Shown: positions 1 through 8,533 of the stretch, in pieces
Layout of the letters: each line of letters begins with the position of its first letter
Numbering within the stretch: position 1 is the first letter of the stretch
Source of the DNA: Lachnospiraceae bacterium
GTDB taxonomy: Bacteria; Bacillota; Clostridia; Lachnospirales; Lachnospiraceae
Assembly: GCA_022774705.1 (NCBI GenBank)
Contig: JALFLM010000029.1
Span: forward strand, 1 to 55,540
DNA length: 55,540 nt
Reading direction: 5' to 3'
Notes under the pieces: generated by a model
The model's input: the letters and a program-made list of their open reading frames with translations, nothing else
Told to the model about the DNA's origin: nothing
Databases searched by the model: none
Position numbers and translations under genes: made by a program

Positions 1-166
1 TTTTTCTTTTGTACTTTTTCAAAATGAATCGGCAGTTTACATAACAGGTTCCAGGTGATTCTACAGAAAACACCCGGCTGATGTTTTGATAAAATATCTG
101 AAGGGACAGAAAAATCTGTTTTGTTCTTTTCAGACTATGCCCGGCAATTCCGGGCTCCAAAGTGAT

Positions 167-278
167 ATCTCAAAAAGTATACATTATAAAAGGGTCTGAA
201 AGTATCAGGTTATTGTATCTCAAAAAGTATACATCGCTGTTTTGAGAATATATCAGATAAAATCCGGACTTTTTGAGA
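167..278. promoter_or_regulatory. Repeated res-like boxes upstream of the serine recombinase
   Basis: An 18-bp direct repeat, ATCTCAAAAAGTATACAT, occurs at 167-184 and again at 217-234, exactly 50 bp apart. Its core TCTCAAAA reappears inverted as TTTTGAGA at 240-247 and 271-278, and a looser inverted copy of the whole box lies at about 9-24. Arrays of related half-sites immediately in front of a resolvase gene are what recombination (res) or autoregulatory sites of small serine recombinases look like. The repeats are directly visible; their use by the recombinase at 297 is inferred from position. Confidence 0.6.
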
Positions 279-296
279 CAAGGAAGGGAGGAAAAA

Positions 297-944
297 ATGG
301 CTTACTACGGATATCATCGAACAAGTACAAAAGAACAGCATCTGGACAGGGGAATTCATGAAATAGAAAAGTACTGTGAAGAAAATCATCTGGACCTGGT
401 AAATGTTTTTACGGATCAGCAGACCGGGAAAAATTTCAATCGTCCACGGTACCTGGTGCTTACGGAAGATGTTCTTCGTAAAGGAGATACGTTGATTGTG
501 ACGGAGCTGGACCGGTTAGGAAGAAACAAGCAGGACACAATGAAGCAGATTCAGCTGCTCAGGGAAAAGGAAGTGCGCCTGATGGTGCTGGAATTACCGA
601 CCACCTTGATGGATATGGGAAAATTCGATAATGCTCTGGCAAAATTGATGATGGAAACAATCAATAACATGATGCTGGAACTGTATGCTTCCATGGCGGA
701 AGCGGAAATAGAAAAGAAGGAAAAGCGGCAGAAAGAAGGGATTGAAGCGAAAAAAGCCAGAGGAGAGTGGGACGACTATGGCAGACCTCCGGCAATCAGT
801 CAGAAGAAATTTGATCTGGAATTCGAAAGAGTGATAAAAGGGGAAATCAGGCCAACCGATCTCCGGAAAGAACTGGGCCTATCGCATGCCACATTTTACC
901 GGTATCGGAAAAAATTTCTTGAAAGCTGTGATGGAGAAAAATGA
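297..944 (+). CDS. Small serine recombinase (resolvase/invertase family)
   Basis: A 215-residue site-specific recombinase that would cut and rejoin DNA through a serine-DNA intermediate. The N-terminal catalytic domain has the nucleophile motif HRTST (Ser10), then ELDRLGRN near residue 70 and the long E-helix region. The C-terminus (after about residue 160) carries a short helix-turn-helix of the Hin/resolvase type. The ATG at 297 is chosen over an upstream TTG at 273 because AGGGAGG sits just in front of it. The stop overlaps the start of the next gene (ATGA at 941), so the two are probably co-translated. The length fits resolvases, not the large phage integrases, so a role in dimer resolution or local inversion is more likely than integration of the whole element. 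Repeated boxes just upstream could be its sites. Confidence 0.9.
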   Translation: MAYYGYHRTSTKEQHLDRGIHEIEKYCEENHLDLVNVFTDQQTGKNFNRPRYLVLTEDVLRKGDTLIVTELDRLGRNKQDTMKQIQLLREKEVRLMVLELPTTLMDMGKFDNALAKLMMETINNMMLELYASMAEAEIEKKEKRQKEGIEAKKARGEWDDYGRPPAISQKKFDLEFERVIKGEIRPTDLRKELGLSHATFYRYRKKFLESCDGEK

Positions 945-1231
945 TCGACTTCGGGAAACGACTTAAGGCCTTGCGTGTTCAAGCAGGATTTACACAGGAA
1001 CAGCTGGCGGAACGGACCGGTGTATCGAAATCAATCATTTCCTGTTATGAACGGTATCAGTGCTATCCTTCTCTGGAACATCTGGTAAAGCTGTCAGAAA
1101 TGTTCCATGTCAGCACCGATTATCTGCTTGGTCTGGAACATAATGCGATTGATGTCTCCGGTTTAGATGAAGCAGATATAGAATTGGTCAGTCAGGTAGT
1201 AGACTATTTCAGAAAAAAGAATCAGAAATAA
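941..1231 (+). CDS. XRE/Cro-CI-family transcriptional regulator
   Basis: A 96-residue DNA-binding protein with an N-terminal HTH_3 domain (residues about 4-62). The sequence LKALRVQAGFTQEQLAERTG followed by VSKSIISCYERYQCYPS is a textbook Cro/CI helix-turn-helix, and YLLG ends the domain. The remaining 30 residues are short and acidic, with no visible ligand or protease domain. It starts inside the stop codon of the recombinase gene, so the two form a two-gene operon and it may control the recombinase. Many such proteins run maintenance decisions on mobile elements; that specific role is inference. Confidence 0.88.
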   Translation: MIDFGKRLKALRVQAGFTQEQLAERTGVSKSIISCYERYQCYPSLEHLVKLSEMFHVSTDYLLGLEHNAIDVSGLDEADIELVSQVVDYFRKKNQK

Positions 1232-1477
1232 TCTTTACTTCCTGAGAATTGGCACATTGGGCGGTGCTGTTAAGATGATGAGGGCATGATGTATCCAAAT
1301 GCCATTCTTTGGTTTGTTTACCGTCAGTCAGAGTATTGATTTCCTGAATGAATGGAATGCATCCCGTGATCACAGGGAGAAAATCTATATTTCTTGTTGT
1401 TCCCATTCCATCCCAGTATAAATCAGCAGATAAGCTGGTGCAGAAGGCACGGGCAACCATTGGATACAGTCCATACT
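1232..1477. other. Intergenic, no gene recognised
   Basis: Between the XRE gene and the terminator of the agr operon I see only short overlapping frames without ribosome binding sites or family motifs. The region separates two converging transcription units. Confidence 0.5.
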
Positions 1478-1535
1478 ATAAAGAAAATACAGGTAAATCC
1501 CGTAATATATTTCATATTTTTAGGATTTGCCTGTA
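1478..1535 (-). terminator. Rho-independent terminator of the agrCAB operon
   Basis: On the minus strand, TACAGGCAAATCC (1535-1523) pairs with GGATTTACCTGTA (1500-1488) with one G-U mismatch, and is followed by a T-rich run (1487-1478). It lies just downstream of agrB. Confidence 0.75.
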
Positions 1536-1563
1536 TAAGGGGAAACTGTATGACAAAGGCAGA

Positions 1564-2169
1564 TTACAAATTTTTATGTACTGTAATGCATTCTGCTTGG
1601 TTTTTAAATTTACATATGACAATAGCGAGTACAGCCATTAATAAAGCCGTTAGTAATCCTGTCATGATAGAGGATGAAATTTCATGGTGATAAGGGTATA
1701 CTATAATTGCGGTAAAATTGTCTAAAATAATTGCGGCAATAGCTTTTTCTTTCGCCTTTTTTCTTTTTTCATTGGATACAGGATGGTTTTTGTGTATAAT
1801 TGGTGCATGAAAAAAAGCGATTGCCAATGCAAATACAGTTATTACGAGGAAGCCCCAGGGATACAATGTTGGCCATATAGGATTGATGGAAAGACTGCAG
1901 ATTCCGGCGGCAGTTCCTGTTAAAATGCACCGTGCATGAGTTGAAGCATGGTATCCTCCCAGAAAAAGGCGGACTGCTGTAAAACTCATGCACCATATGA
2001 CAATATATATGGTTTTGTTCATTAAAAATCCGCAGAATAAAAGTAAAAAATCAGAAATCAGTTCATTTGCCAGACATTCTATTCCATAAGCATACACTTT
2101 TTCCTGTGCCGGATCACCACCATTATGGATCAGCCAGGCAGACAGCCATTTTGAAAAGTGTTCAATCAT
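1564..2169 (-). CDS. agrB: AgrB-family autoinducer-peptide processing protease
   Basis: A 201-residue integral membrane cysteine endopeptidase of the accessory gene regulator family. It would trim the AgrD precursor at its C-terminal side and help form the thiolactone ring. The family signature GGYHASTHARC is present: His74 and Cys81 match the catalytic His/Cys pair of AgrB, with the same seven-residue spacing as in Staphylococcus. Several hydrophobic segments follow (about 40-60, 85-105, 110-130, 165-190). The ATG overlaps the stop codon of the upstream response regulator (ATGA), giving the order agrC-agrA-agrB on the minus strand. The matching agrD is not in this operon but divergent at 4416, which is an uncommon layout. 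A terminator follows at 1478-1535. Confidence 0.93.
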   Translation of the reverse strand: MIEHFSKWLSAWLIHNGGDPAQEKVYAYGIECLANELISDFLLLFCGFLMNKTIYIVIWCMSFTAVRLFLGGYHASTHARCILTGTAAGICSLSINPIWPTLYPWGFLVITVFALAIAFFHAPIIHKNHPVSNEKRKKAKEKAIAAIILDNFTAIIVYPYHHEISSSIMTGLLTALLMAVLAIVICKFKNQAECITVHKNL

Positions 2170-2882
2170 TGCAGTGACCTCCGCTCCTGCATCAGAGAAA
2201 TGATATCCTGCTGCAATTTTTTTAGATAAGTTCTTCCGATGGGAATTCGTTCCTGATTGGAAAGAAGAATTTCCGTGTTGTTCATGAATTCGATATGTGT
2301 CAGATTAACAATTACAGTTCGGTGGCACTGAACAAACTGTTCGGGAAGAATTTTTAAAAGATTTCTAAGTGTCTGGGGTACGGGATAGCATTTCTGCGTG
2401 GTTATAATATCTGTGGAATGATTCCGGCTGGAAAAATACAGGATATTCTGGTAAGGAATCTGAAGTACAGAATCCCTGATACGATAGAAGAAACAGTTTC
2501 CGGATAGCTTTTCCAGAACCTGATTCATACAATGACGGATTTTTTCATAAGAAGCAGGTTTTATCAGGTAGTCCAGTGCATGGACGGGATATCCTTCAAA
2601 AACGTAATCTTGAAAATTTGTCAGAAAAACCAGATCACCGGAATAAGATTCAGACCGCAGTTTTTTTGCGACGTCAATTCCATTTTCTCCATTGTTCAGA
2701 ACAATGTCAATGAAAAGAATATCATAATGCTTTTGACTGATTGCTTCATAGAGTTCAGATGCAGAACAAAGTGTATCAACAGACAGATCACAGCCGGTTT
2801 CGTTCTGCCACTGACGGAGCAGTTTCATAAGGTGATCAATATAAATCAATTCATTTTCCAAAATACAGCAGTTAAGATTCAT
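2166..2882 (-). CDS. agrA: LytTR-family response regulator (AgrA-like)
   Basis: A 238-residue response regulator. Residues 1-125 form a receiver domain with the phospho-acceptor Asp59 in the strand ILFID, and a conserved Lys in LIKPASY. Residues about 135-235 form a LytTR DNA-binding domain, recognisable from IPYQNILYFSS, the QCHRT segment and NQERIPIGRTYL. It should be phosphorylated by the AgrC-like kinase whose 3' end it overlaps by 11 bp. It is close along its full length to the second regulator at 14348-15067, especially in the LytTR part, so the two may bind the same operators. A GGAGAG ribosome binding site supports the ATG at 2882. Confidence 0.93.
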   Translation of the reverse strand: MNLNCCILENELIYIDHLMKLLRQWQNETGCDLSVDTLCSASELYEAISQKHYDILFIDIVLNNGENGIDVAKKLRSESYSGDLVFLTNFQDYVFEGYPVHALDYLIKPASYEKIRHCMNQVLEKLSGNCFFYRIRDSVLQIPYQNILYFSSRNHSTDIITTQKCYPVPQTLRNLLKILPEQFVQCHRTVIVNLTHIEFMNNTEILLSNQERIPIGRTYLKKLQQDIISLMQERRSLQ

Positions 2883-4215
2883 GGTACTCTCCTTCCGGAA
2901 GATGCCTGTTCTGCAGAGGCAGTACGATTGTTACATGAAAAGATTCTTTTTCCGGGGAGATTTTCATAAATCCCTCCGCCTCCGTTACAATCTGTTCAAT
3001 TCTTTTCAATCCGATGCCATGTCCATTTTCTCCTTTCGTACTTTGCAGGTGATTCATAGAATCATAATGGTATTTACCTGATGAACTGTTGCCTATATCA
3101 ATATATAAAAACTGATTGTAAGGTTTTATTTCCAGATTTATGTATTTTTCAGCAGATATATTCTGATTGGAACAGGATTCTATTGCGTTGTCCAGCAGAT
3201 TCCCCATCAAAGAGGTCAGTTCCAGATTGCTTAATGGAACGGAATCCGGAAGAAAGATGCTGTGGGCAAACTGAATCCCCTGTGACTGGATTCCGGGAAG
3301 TTTGCTGGTCAGTACGGCATCCAGTACATTATTTCCGGTCTGGATCTGCCATGTACTGCGTTTCATTTCCGTGTGGATGGAATCCAGATAATCCAAAGCA
3401 GAAGAAATATCTTTTTCCTGCAGCATGATTTCCAGAACAGAAAGATGGTGCTGGAAATCGTGTTTCCATGTCCTCAGCAGCTGGTTGGTACTGCTTAAAA
3501 GTTCAAACTGCTGTTTTTCAAACTGTTTCCGGCGATTTTCTTCCATCAGCGCAAGATTTTTCTGATAAAGAATCCCAATATAATAAAACAAAAAAATAGA
3601 TAAAAAAAGAATAACCAGAAGCAGAAGAACAGACAGAAACAACCGGTTGGATGTCCCGGTGGAACAGCCTTTCAGCCGGATTAACAGATCTAAAAGAAAT
3701 TCCGAAGCAGTTATGCCTGCTGCAACGATAATGAACCAGAAAATCTGAATAAACCAGGGAAAAACAAAACTGCGAGTGTTTTTTCTGATAAGAAGCAGTA
3801 CACAGCAAAAGCAAATGAAAAGATAAAAAAATGTCATTACAATACTGACCGGATATTCCATGAGAGTATTGCAATCCCCCCGGATGAAAAGCTGGCCGAA
3901 TGCAATGGTAAGTGTATCTGCCAGGACAGTGATCACAGGATAAGCACATCCCCAGAATATTGATCTGGCAGGGGAGTCTGTACTCAGTATCAGGGCAATG
4001 AAGGAATCCATCCCTAAGGTGATTGCCATGCGAAGACTGTCAGTGGATATCAGCTGATTCATACAGGTAACAGAAATTGCCTGCAGGATGAAGCAGACCA
4101 GTATCAGCGGGCGGCATGGCTTCAGATGCAGCTTTCTGGACAGCAACAGATAAATCAGCAGTTCTTCTATGGAATTAATCAGTAAGTTAAAAAGAATCTG
4201 CATAACAGGACTCAT
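2872..4215 (-). CDS. agrC: AgrC-like sensor histidine kinase
   Basis: A 447-residue membrane sensor kinase that should detect the mature AgrD peptide. The first ~200 residues are six or seven transmembrane segments, as in AgrC. A cytoplasmic helix carries the phospho-acceptor motif WKHDFQHHL around residue 250. The ATPase domain has the N-box NLLDNAIESC and the glycine box GHGIGLKRIEQI. I start at the ATG at 4215, preceded by AAGGAG, rather than a weaker in-frame codon at 4260. Its promoter at 4251-4325 carries tandem LytTR-type boxes, so the operon is probably autoinduced. It is a full-length paralogue of the kinase at 15064-16410. Confidence 0.92.
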   Translation of the reverse strand: MSPVMQILFNLLINSIEELLIYLLLSRKLHLKPCRPLILVCFILQAISVTCMNQLISTDSLRMAITLGMDSFIALILSTDSPARSIFWGCAYPVITVLADTLTIAFGQLFIRGDCNTLMEYPVSIVMTFFYLFICFCCVLLLIRKNTRSFVFPWFIQIFWFIIVAAGITASEFLLDLLIRLKGCSTGTSNRLFLSVLLLLVILFLSIFLFYYIGILYQKNLALMEENRRKQFEKQQFELLSSTNQLLRTWKHDFQHHLSVLEIMLQEKDISSALDYLDSIHTEMKRSTWQIQTGNNVLDAVLTSKLPGIQSQGIQFAHSIFLPDSVPLSNLELTSLMGNLLDNAIESCSNQNISAEKYINLEIKPYNQFLYIDIGNSSSGKYHYDSMNHLQSTKGENGHGIGLKRIEQIVTEAEGFMKISPEKESFHVTIVLPLQNRHLPEGEYHES

Positions 4216-4250
4216 GAAAATCTCCTTTATCATAATTTCTTTTGTATAAC

Positions 4251-4325
4251 AGGATAACATATATGGAAAAGGAAATCTATAGGGGAGGAATGCAGTTCAC
4301 GCAGTGGGGAATGCAGTTCACGCAG
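4251..4325 (-). promoter_or_regulatory. agrCAB promoter with tandem LytTR-type boxes
   Basis: The plus strand shows AATGCAGTTCACGCAG twice (4289-4304 and 4310-4325). Read in the direction of agrC, this is two GCGTGAA boxes with a 21-bp period. A TATCCT -10 candidate lies at 4256-4251, starting 40 bp after the second box. The same two-box arrangement and the same 40-bp distance recur at 10146-10218 and 16452-16524. Repeats with a 21-bp period match the known AgrA rule of two 9-bp repeats with a 12-bp spacer. No good -35 is visible, as is usual for activator-dependent promoters. Confidence 0.85.
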
Positions 4326-4331
4326 GTTGTA

Positions 4332-4359
4332 TTGATTTTTTAATAATATATGATATTCT
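4332..4359 (+). promoter_or_regulatory. Candidate agrD promoter
   Basis: TTGATT at 4332-4337 and TATTCT at 4354-4359 are 16 bp apart and point towards agrD. The -35 lies 9 bp beyond the LytTR boxes, so one operator could serve both directions. Confidence 0.6.
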
Positions 4360-4415
4360 GAAAATATAGTATCAATTACTGATGTCGATTTTTTGAAGGG
4401 AGGTGAAAAGATAAG

Positions 4416-4544
4416 ATGAAAAACAAGGTGGTTAAGTTAATTTCGAATTTGTTTGCTTTTGCAGCAGTAATGTTTGCAACGGCTCCTTGCCATGGAAAAT
4501 TTCATGAACCGGAAATTCCTGTTGAATTAACTCAGGAGAAGTAA
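4416..4544 (+). CDS. agrD: AgrD-type cyclic peptide pheromone precursor
   Basis: A 42-residue precursor in three parts typical of AgrD. Residues 1-20 are an amphipathic, positively charged leader beginning MKNKVVKLISNLF. The middle is ATAPCHGKF. The C-terminal recognition tail is HEPEIPVELTQEK, which resembles the conserved P-x-EL tail of staphylococcal AgrD. Cys25 followed by four residues predicts a five-membered thiolactone ring, Cys25 to Phe29 (CHGKF), with a short N-terminal tail. GGGAGG precedes the ATG. The gene faces away from agrC across a shared regulatory region. Ring and tail boundaries follow from the family rule and have not been observed. Confidence 0.9.
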   Translation: MKNKVVKLISNLFAFAAVMFATAPCHGKFHEPEIPVELTQEK

Positions 4545-4830
4545 TGTAGTCTGAATTTATTTACTTCAATTCGGTGATTGTGGCTGAAAGCTGTTGAGTT
4601 ACTATAGTCACAAAGCATTTTATTCATTTGAAAAGTGAATTGAAAAAGAACTTGATTTCGCAAATTAAGGTGTTTTCAAGTGTAACAAAACCAGAAAAAG
4701 AGCTTCTATAACTACACTAGTGTACTGATACAATTTTTCATAAAAACAATGGGAAAATTAAAATTAATTTCAATGCTATAAATGAGCAAATAGCAAATAT
4801 TGCACAAAAGTAAAGACATCCTCCAATTGA

Positions 4831-5676
4831 TACGGTATACAGGCTGGACCTCCCATTGAGTCAGCGTATTTCCATCAGTCCCATTTGAAAGGCTGTCAGG
4901 ATTATGGGCATCAGGCAGTATCTGTCATGCTCTCCTGTAATGGGATTACTTTGAACTATGCAATCATTCTGTACGATAAATCGAAATCCAAAATTCAGAT
5001 TGTGCGGGAAATTGCGGAAGAGCTGCCACCGGCGCCTGTGATTTCTTACTTTCTTTGTGACAGCTGGTATACTTCTGCAAAAGTTATGGACAGTTTTATC
5101 CGGAAAGGTTTCTACCCGATTGGTGCATTAAAAACCAACCGGATCATCTATCCCTGCGGAATCCGTCAGAAAGTCAGTGAATTTGCCCTTCATCTCCGAA
5201 AAGAAGAACGCGATGTCAACCTTGTGACAGTTAACAACCGTAACTTCTATGTCTACCGGTATGAAGGTGAACTCAATGACATTCCAAATGCCGCCGTTAT
5301 TATCAGCTACCCGGAGAATGCATTCGGCGATCCGAAAGCATTGAGAGTTTTTATTTCAACCAATGCAGGTTTGTCCACACAGGAAATCCTGGATCATTAC
5401 ACCAGACGCTGGCCGATTGAGGTATTTTTCCGTCAGAGTAAAACAAAACTGGCTCTGGATAAGTACCAGATTCGAACTCAGACGGGAATTGAACGCTACT
5501 GGCTGATCATGTCTCTGGTGCATTATATGTGTTGCACATATAATGGAACTTACTGCAGTTTCGAAGAAGGTTATCAGTATTTCCAAAGAAAAATCAGAGA
5601 AGAACAGGTAACAGCTTTGTATCAGTCCATCCACAAAGGGATGCCTTTGGAAGATGTACTGAAACTGGTGGGATAA
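4831..5676 (+). pseudogene. 5'-truncated IS4-type DDE transposase
   Basis: A frame open from 4831, just after a stop at 4828-4830, encodes the C-terminal two thirds of a DDE transposase. FLCDSWYTS contains a catalytic Asp. YTRRWPIEVFFRQSK matches the Y-x2-R-x3-E-x6-K (YREK) signature of the IS4 superfamily, giving the catalytic Glu. The N-terminal DNA-binding part and the first catalytic Asp are missing, and the only start candidates are internal (TTG at 4885), so it should be inactive. Terminal inverted repeats were not recognised. The ~286 bp between agrD and this remnant shows no gene and is probably old insertion debris. Confidence 0.8.
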
Positions 5677-5710
5677 CTTTGTGCAATTTTCAGTATTTGC
5701 TTAATTATAG

Positions 5711-5793
5711 CTAAAAAAATGAAGAAATACAAATATCCTGTACCAAACAGGTGAATCAGACAATATAATCATCAAAAGTACAGGAAAACAAGG
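5711..5793 (+). repeat. Direct repeat, copy 1 (second copy at 9034-9117)
   Basis: About 83 bp running from CTAAAAAAATGAAG to GGAAAACAAGG is nearly identical to 9034-9117. This copy has a T-to-A type change and a 1-bp deletion, and lacks the coding sequence that follows copy 2. It sits directly before the secreted-protein gene at 5805, so it may have brought an upstream region with it. Confidence 0.8.
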
Positions 5794-5804
5794 AGAAAAT
5801 TGTA

Positions 5805-6257
5805 ATGAAAAAGTATAAAAAATATTCTATATTTATCGTCTTGGTTTTAATGTTAACAGTTTCTGTAAACAATAAAGTTTTTGCAGCTGAATCATCAGTA
5901 TTTTGTGAAAATACCGAAGTGATTTGTATGGGAGAAACCTCCAATAGCACAGTGACTCCACGGCTAATGTATGACAGAACATTTACAGCAAAGTATACAA
6001 CAGGAAATAATGTGCTTAAAGTAACGGCATATGCAACTGTACGAGATGAGACTGCAAATTCATCAGGTTTTTATATTACAGGATTTAAATCTATTACAGT
6101 TACAAAAGTATCGGGATGGCAGAATGTTTCAGATGGAGAAATAAAATCCATAACTTATGCAAATAACCATCAACAAGCGGTAGTAAAATTTACATTTAAA
6201 GGGAGTATAGGTTCTGGATATAAAGATTATTCAGGAATCGTGACGTTTAATTTATGA
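5805..6257 (+). CDS. Small secreted protein of unknown function
   Basis: A 150-residue protein with a clear signal peptide: MKKYKKYS, a hydrophobic core, then an AAES cleavage region near residue 28. The mature part is rich in Thr, Ser, Val and aromatic residues in alternating patterns (for example FTAKYTTGNNVLKVTAYATV), which suggests a single all-beta domain. No family is recognised. GGAGAAAATTGTAATG provides the ribosome binding site. Its stop overlaps the start of the lipoprotein gene at 6254, so the two are coupled. The DNA is AT-richer than the backbone, consistent with accessory cargo. Confidence 0.8.
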   Translation: MKKYKKYSIFIVLVLMLTVSVNNKVFAAESSVFCENTEVICMGETSNSTVTPRLMYDRTFTAKYTTGNNVLKVTAYATVRDETANSSGFYITGFKSITVTKVSGWQNVSDGEIKSITYANNHQQAVVKFTFKGSIGSGYKDYSGIVTFNL

Positions 6258-6865
6258 TGAAAAAACATAGAAAAATAAAGGCAAGGATACCGTATCTAAT
6301 AATTATATTGTGTGTAGTATTATGCTCCTGTAATCGAAGTGATGTCGCAGAAACAGATACGGAAATAGATCAAGTAGTTGAAAATGAAAAATCTACGGCA
6401 GAATCGAAGAGTGATGATGCGGAAAATCATTCTATTGTATGGGTTACGGATAACAATCTGCACTGGTCTGAAACAAAATCAGCTAAAATAAAACAGGTTC
6501 TAAACGATAATGGCTGGTCTGAGCCGGAAGAAGTTACCGTTATTTCATTAAAAGATGATTTGTTACTGGAAAAATTACAGGAAATGAAGGATGATAAACA
6601 GGAAGTTACATATATCAGTGTGCATGATAAAAAAATAGCGCAGCAGATAGTTGAGAATGGGTATGGTTTTGAGATATATGATATGTCGGATAAGGAAAAG
6701 TATCCATTCAGTATGCTTGATGTCGAGGCATCTGATCTGGTCAGAGAATCGTTAGGAGATTACGTAATATTATCTGCACTGAGTTCGAGTATTTTTTCGC
6801 TTCAAACGGATTATGTCCTTGCTATTTATTCTTTGGAGGATATGGAGTCTATTTTTACAAGGTAG
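6254..6865 (+). CDS. Putative lipoprotein
   Basis: A 203-residue protein with a type II (lipoprotein) signal: basic N-terminus MMKKHRKIKARIP, hydrophobic stretch, and lipobox VLCSC. The cysteine near residue 26 would be lipidated. The mature part starts with an acidic, probably flexible linker rich in Glu, Asp and Ser, followed by a mixed alpha/beta domain with no recognised signature. It overlaps the end of the secreted protein gene at 5805 by four bases (ATGA), so they may act together at the cell surface. Nothing shows a substrate. A second unrelated lipoprotein is encoded at 26394. Confidence 0.8.
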   Translation: MMKKHRKIKARIPYLIIILCVVLCSCNRSDVAETDTEIDQVVENEKSTAESKSDDAENHSIVWVTDNNLHWSETKSAKIKQVLNDNGWSEPEEVTVISLKDDLLLEKLQEMKDDKQEVTYISVHDKKIAQQIVENGYGFEIYDMSDKEKYPFSMLDVEASDLVRESLGDYVILSALSSSIFSLQTDYVLAIYSLEDMESIFTR

Positions 6866-7076
6866 GAAATTTATTAATTAAGTATCATTAATTGCAAAGC
6901 TTCAGATGTTATTGCAGTTTTGGGTAGTGGTGGGGGATATGTCACAGTAGCAAATTATGCAATAATTATTCGTGTTAGGAAGCTATTGTTGGTAATCATA
7001 TACCGTGGCTCTTATGTTTAGTGGATCTTGGAATGAAGCATCAAAGCAAAGAATAAACGCATGACTTTCGTTATCC

Positions 7077-7358
7077 TTGACGGTGATCGTATTTACAAGA
7101 TACACTATTCTCGAATGGGTCCGCCGCAATAAGAATGACCAGAAAACCTATGGAGAACTGTTTTTCATGCTTTGCGACGACATTCAGGACATGGAACTGA
7201 CAACAGCACTGAAAAGCCTGATGACTTTATTTGTGGAGTATTTAAAACATTACACAGCTGAGAACACAAAACAGGTTAAAAGTCAACTCATCAATTGGAT
7301 TGGCTCACAGCCCTTATTTATTCAGGCATTGTTTGGAAATCCCGGCTGGGAAAGTTGA
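7077..7358 (+). pseudogene. C-terminal transposase fragment
   Basis: About 93 codons encode the tail of a DDE transposase: FTRYTILEWVRRNKNDQKTY followed by GELFFMLCDDIQDMEL and a helical end. This resembles the C-terminus of a large clostridial transposase family, and appears to be a different type from the remnant at 4831. No catalytic residues remain. The ~200 bp upstream (6866-7076) has no gene. Confidence 0.65.
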
Positions 7359-7385
7359 GTTCATAATTATACGAGGAGAAATCAT

Positions 7386-8465
7386 ATGAAAAAAATGAAT
7401 AAGAGAACATACAAATTCATAGTTACCATTATGCTAAGTTGTATTTTGTTATCTTTTAATGTAGTAGATGCTGTAGCTAACGATCTGAACAAAAATATTA
7501 CTGACACTTCATTAACTATGGAAAAGTTGCAAAATATGGTTTTAGAGTATTTTGAAAGTAATAATATTCCATATCAGGTTGGTACTTTAGAATATTTAGA
7601 CTATATTACTGATCAATTATTATTTGGTACAGATCAAGAAATAAAAAAACTTGATAATTATGATATGATTACAGCATATTTTGCACATTATAAAAATATA
7701 TTTGAAGATGCTGTAATAACGAATTCATTAGGTTTAGATGCACAAACGAATTTATCTACTACTGATATCACTTCTTTTGCCGCCGAATCTGTAGAAACAA
7801 ACGATTTTTTAAATACAACCATTGAAATGCTTCAGAATGAATTTACTGACAGTGCTGAAATAAATGATGATCTCTTTATTTCCAATAATCAACTCACTCA
7901 AGCGAATGCAATCATTACCTCATATTCTCCTTCTGCTGCTACCAATTATGCTAAAAAATGGGCAGGAAACGAGAATTCAAGCAGTTCAGACTATCATAAA
8001 AGTAATCCGAACTATATCTATTTCTCGGATGGAGATTGTACTAATTTTGTTTCACAATGCCTTTATGCAGGAAAGGTTCCTATGAGTGGGAAACCGGCAA
8101 GTCCATATCCAGGAATTAACTCTTCAACTACTAAATGGTACTATGCAGAATTTAATCAGCTAACATCTTGTGACGAACTTACTACATCGTGGTGTAGGGT
8201 TGTAGATTTTAATAAATACTTTACAAATAAAGCATACAAGTATACATATAAAACTCGATCAAGCTTAGTTAGTAAATGTGAATTGGGAGATGTAATACAA
8301 CTTGCGCATAAAACAACAGGAGAACCCTATCACACAATAATAGTTACATATAAAAGTGCTAATTCTGTATTATATTGTGGCCATACAAGCCATAGAAATA
8401 ATGCGAGTATCACGACGATTAATGAGAGTACTAACAATTTCATTTTGTTTGATTTTACACATTGA
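7386..8465 (+). CDS. Secreted Amidase_6-type peptidoglycan hydrolase
   Basis: A 359-residue exported protein. A signal peptide (residues 1-32, ending VVDAVAN) is followed by a ~150-residue helical region of unknown role. An Amidase_6-type cysteine peptidase/amidase domain lies from about residue 180 to the end. The motif YAKKWAGNEN precedes GDCTNFVSQC (Cys218), and HTIIVT supplies the histidine (about residue 316), with further conserved blocks GHTSHR and TTIN. Proteins of this type are thought to cleave cell-wall peptides; the substrate is not shown here. GAGGAGAAATCATATG supplies the start. The coding DNA is strikingly AT-rich. Confidence 0.85.
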   Translation: MKKMNKRTYKFIVTIMLSCILLSFNVVDAVANDLNKNITDTSLTMEKLQNMVLEYFESNNIPYQVGTLEYLDYITDQLLFGTDQEIKKLDNYDMITAYFAHYKNIFEDAVITNSLGLDAQTNLSTTDITSFAAESVETNDFLNTTIEMLQNEFTDSAEINDDLFISNNQLTQANAIITSYSPSAATNYAKKWAGNENSSSSDYHKSNPNYIYFSDGDCTNFVSQCLYAGKVPMSGKPASPYPGINSSTTKWYYAEFNQLTSCDELTTSWCRVVDFNKYFTNKAYKYTYKTRSSLVSKCELGDVIQLAHKTTGEPYHTIIVTYKSANSVLYCGHTSHRNNASITTINESTNNFILFDFTH

Positions 8466-8533
8466 TTTTAAAAAAAACAGAATAAATTTTTATAAATTCT
8501 TAGTAATATAGTGCATATTCCAAAGGTGAAAAT

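Noticed and set aside
1348-1690. Plus-strand frames overlapping the agrB end
   Set aside because: They lack ribosome binding sites, overlap each other in different frames and cross the agr terminator and the 3' end of agrB.
2532-3428. Plus-strand frames of 66-145 codons
   Set aside because: They are antisense shadows of the LytTR regulator and AgrC genes, which have clear family motifs.
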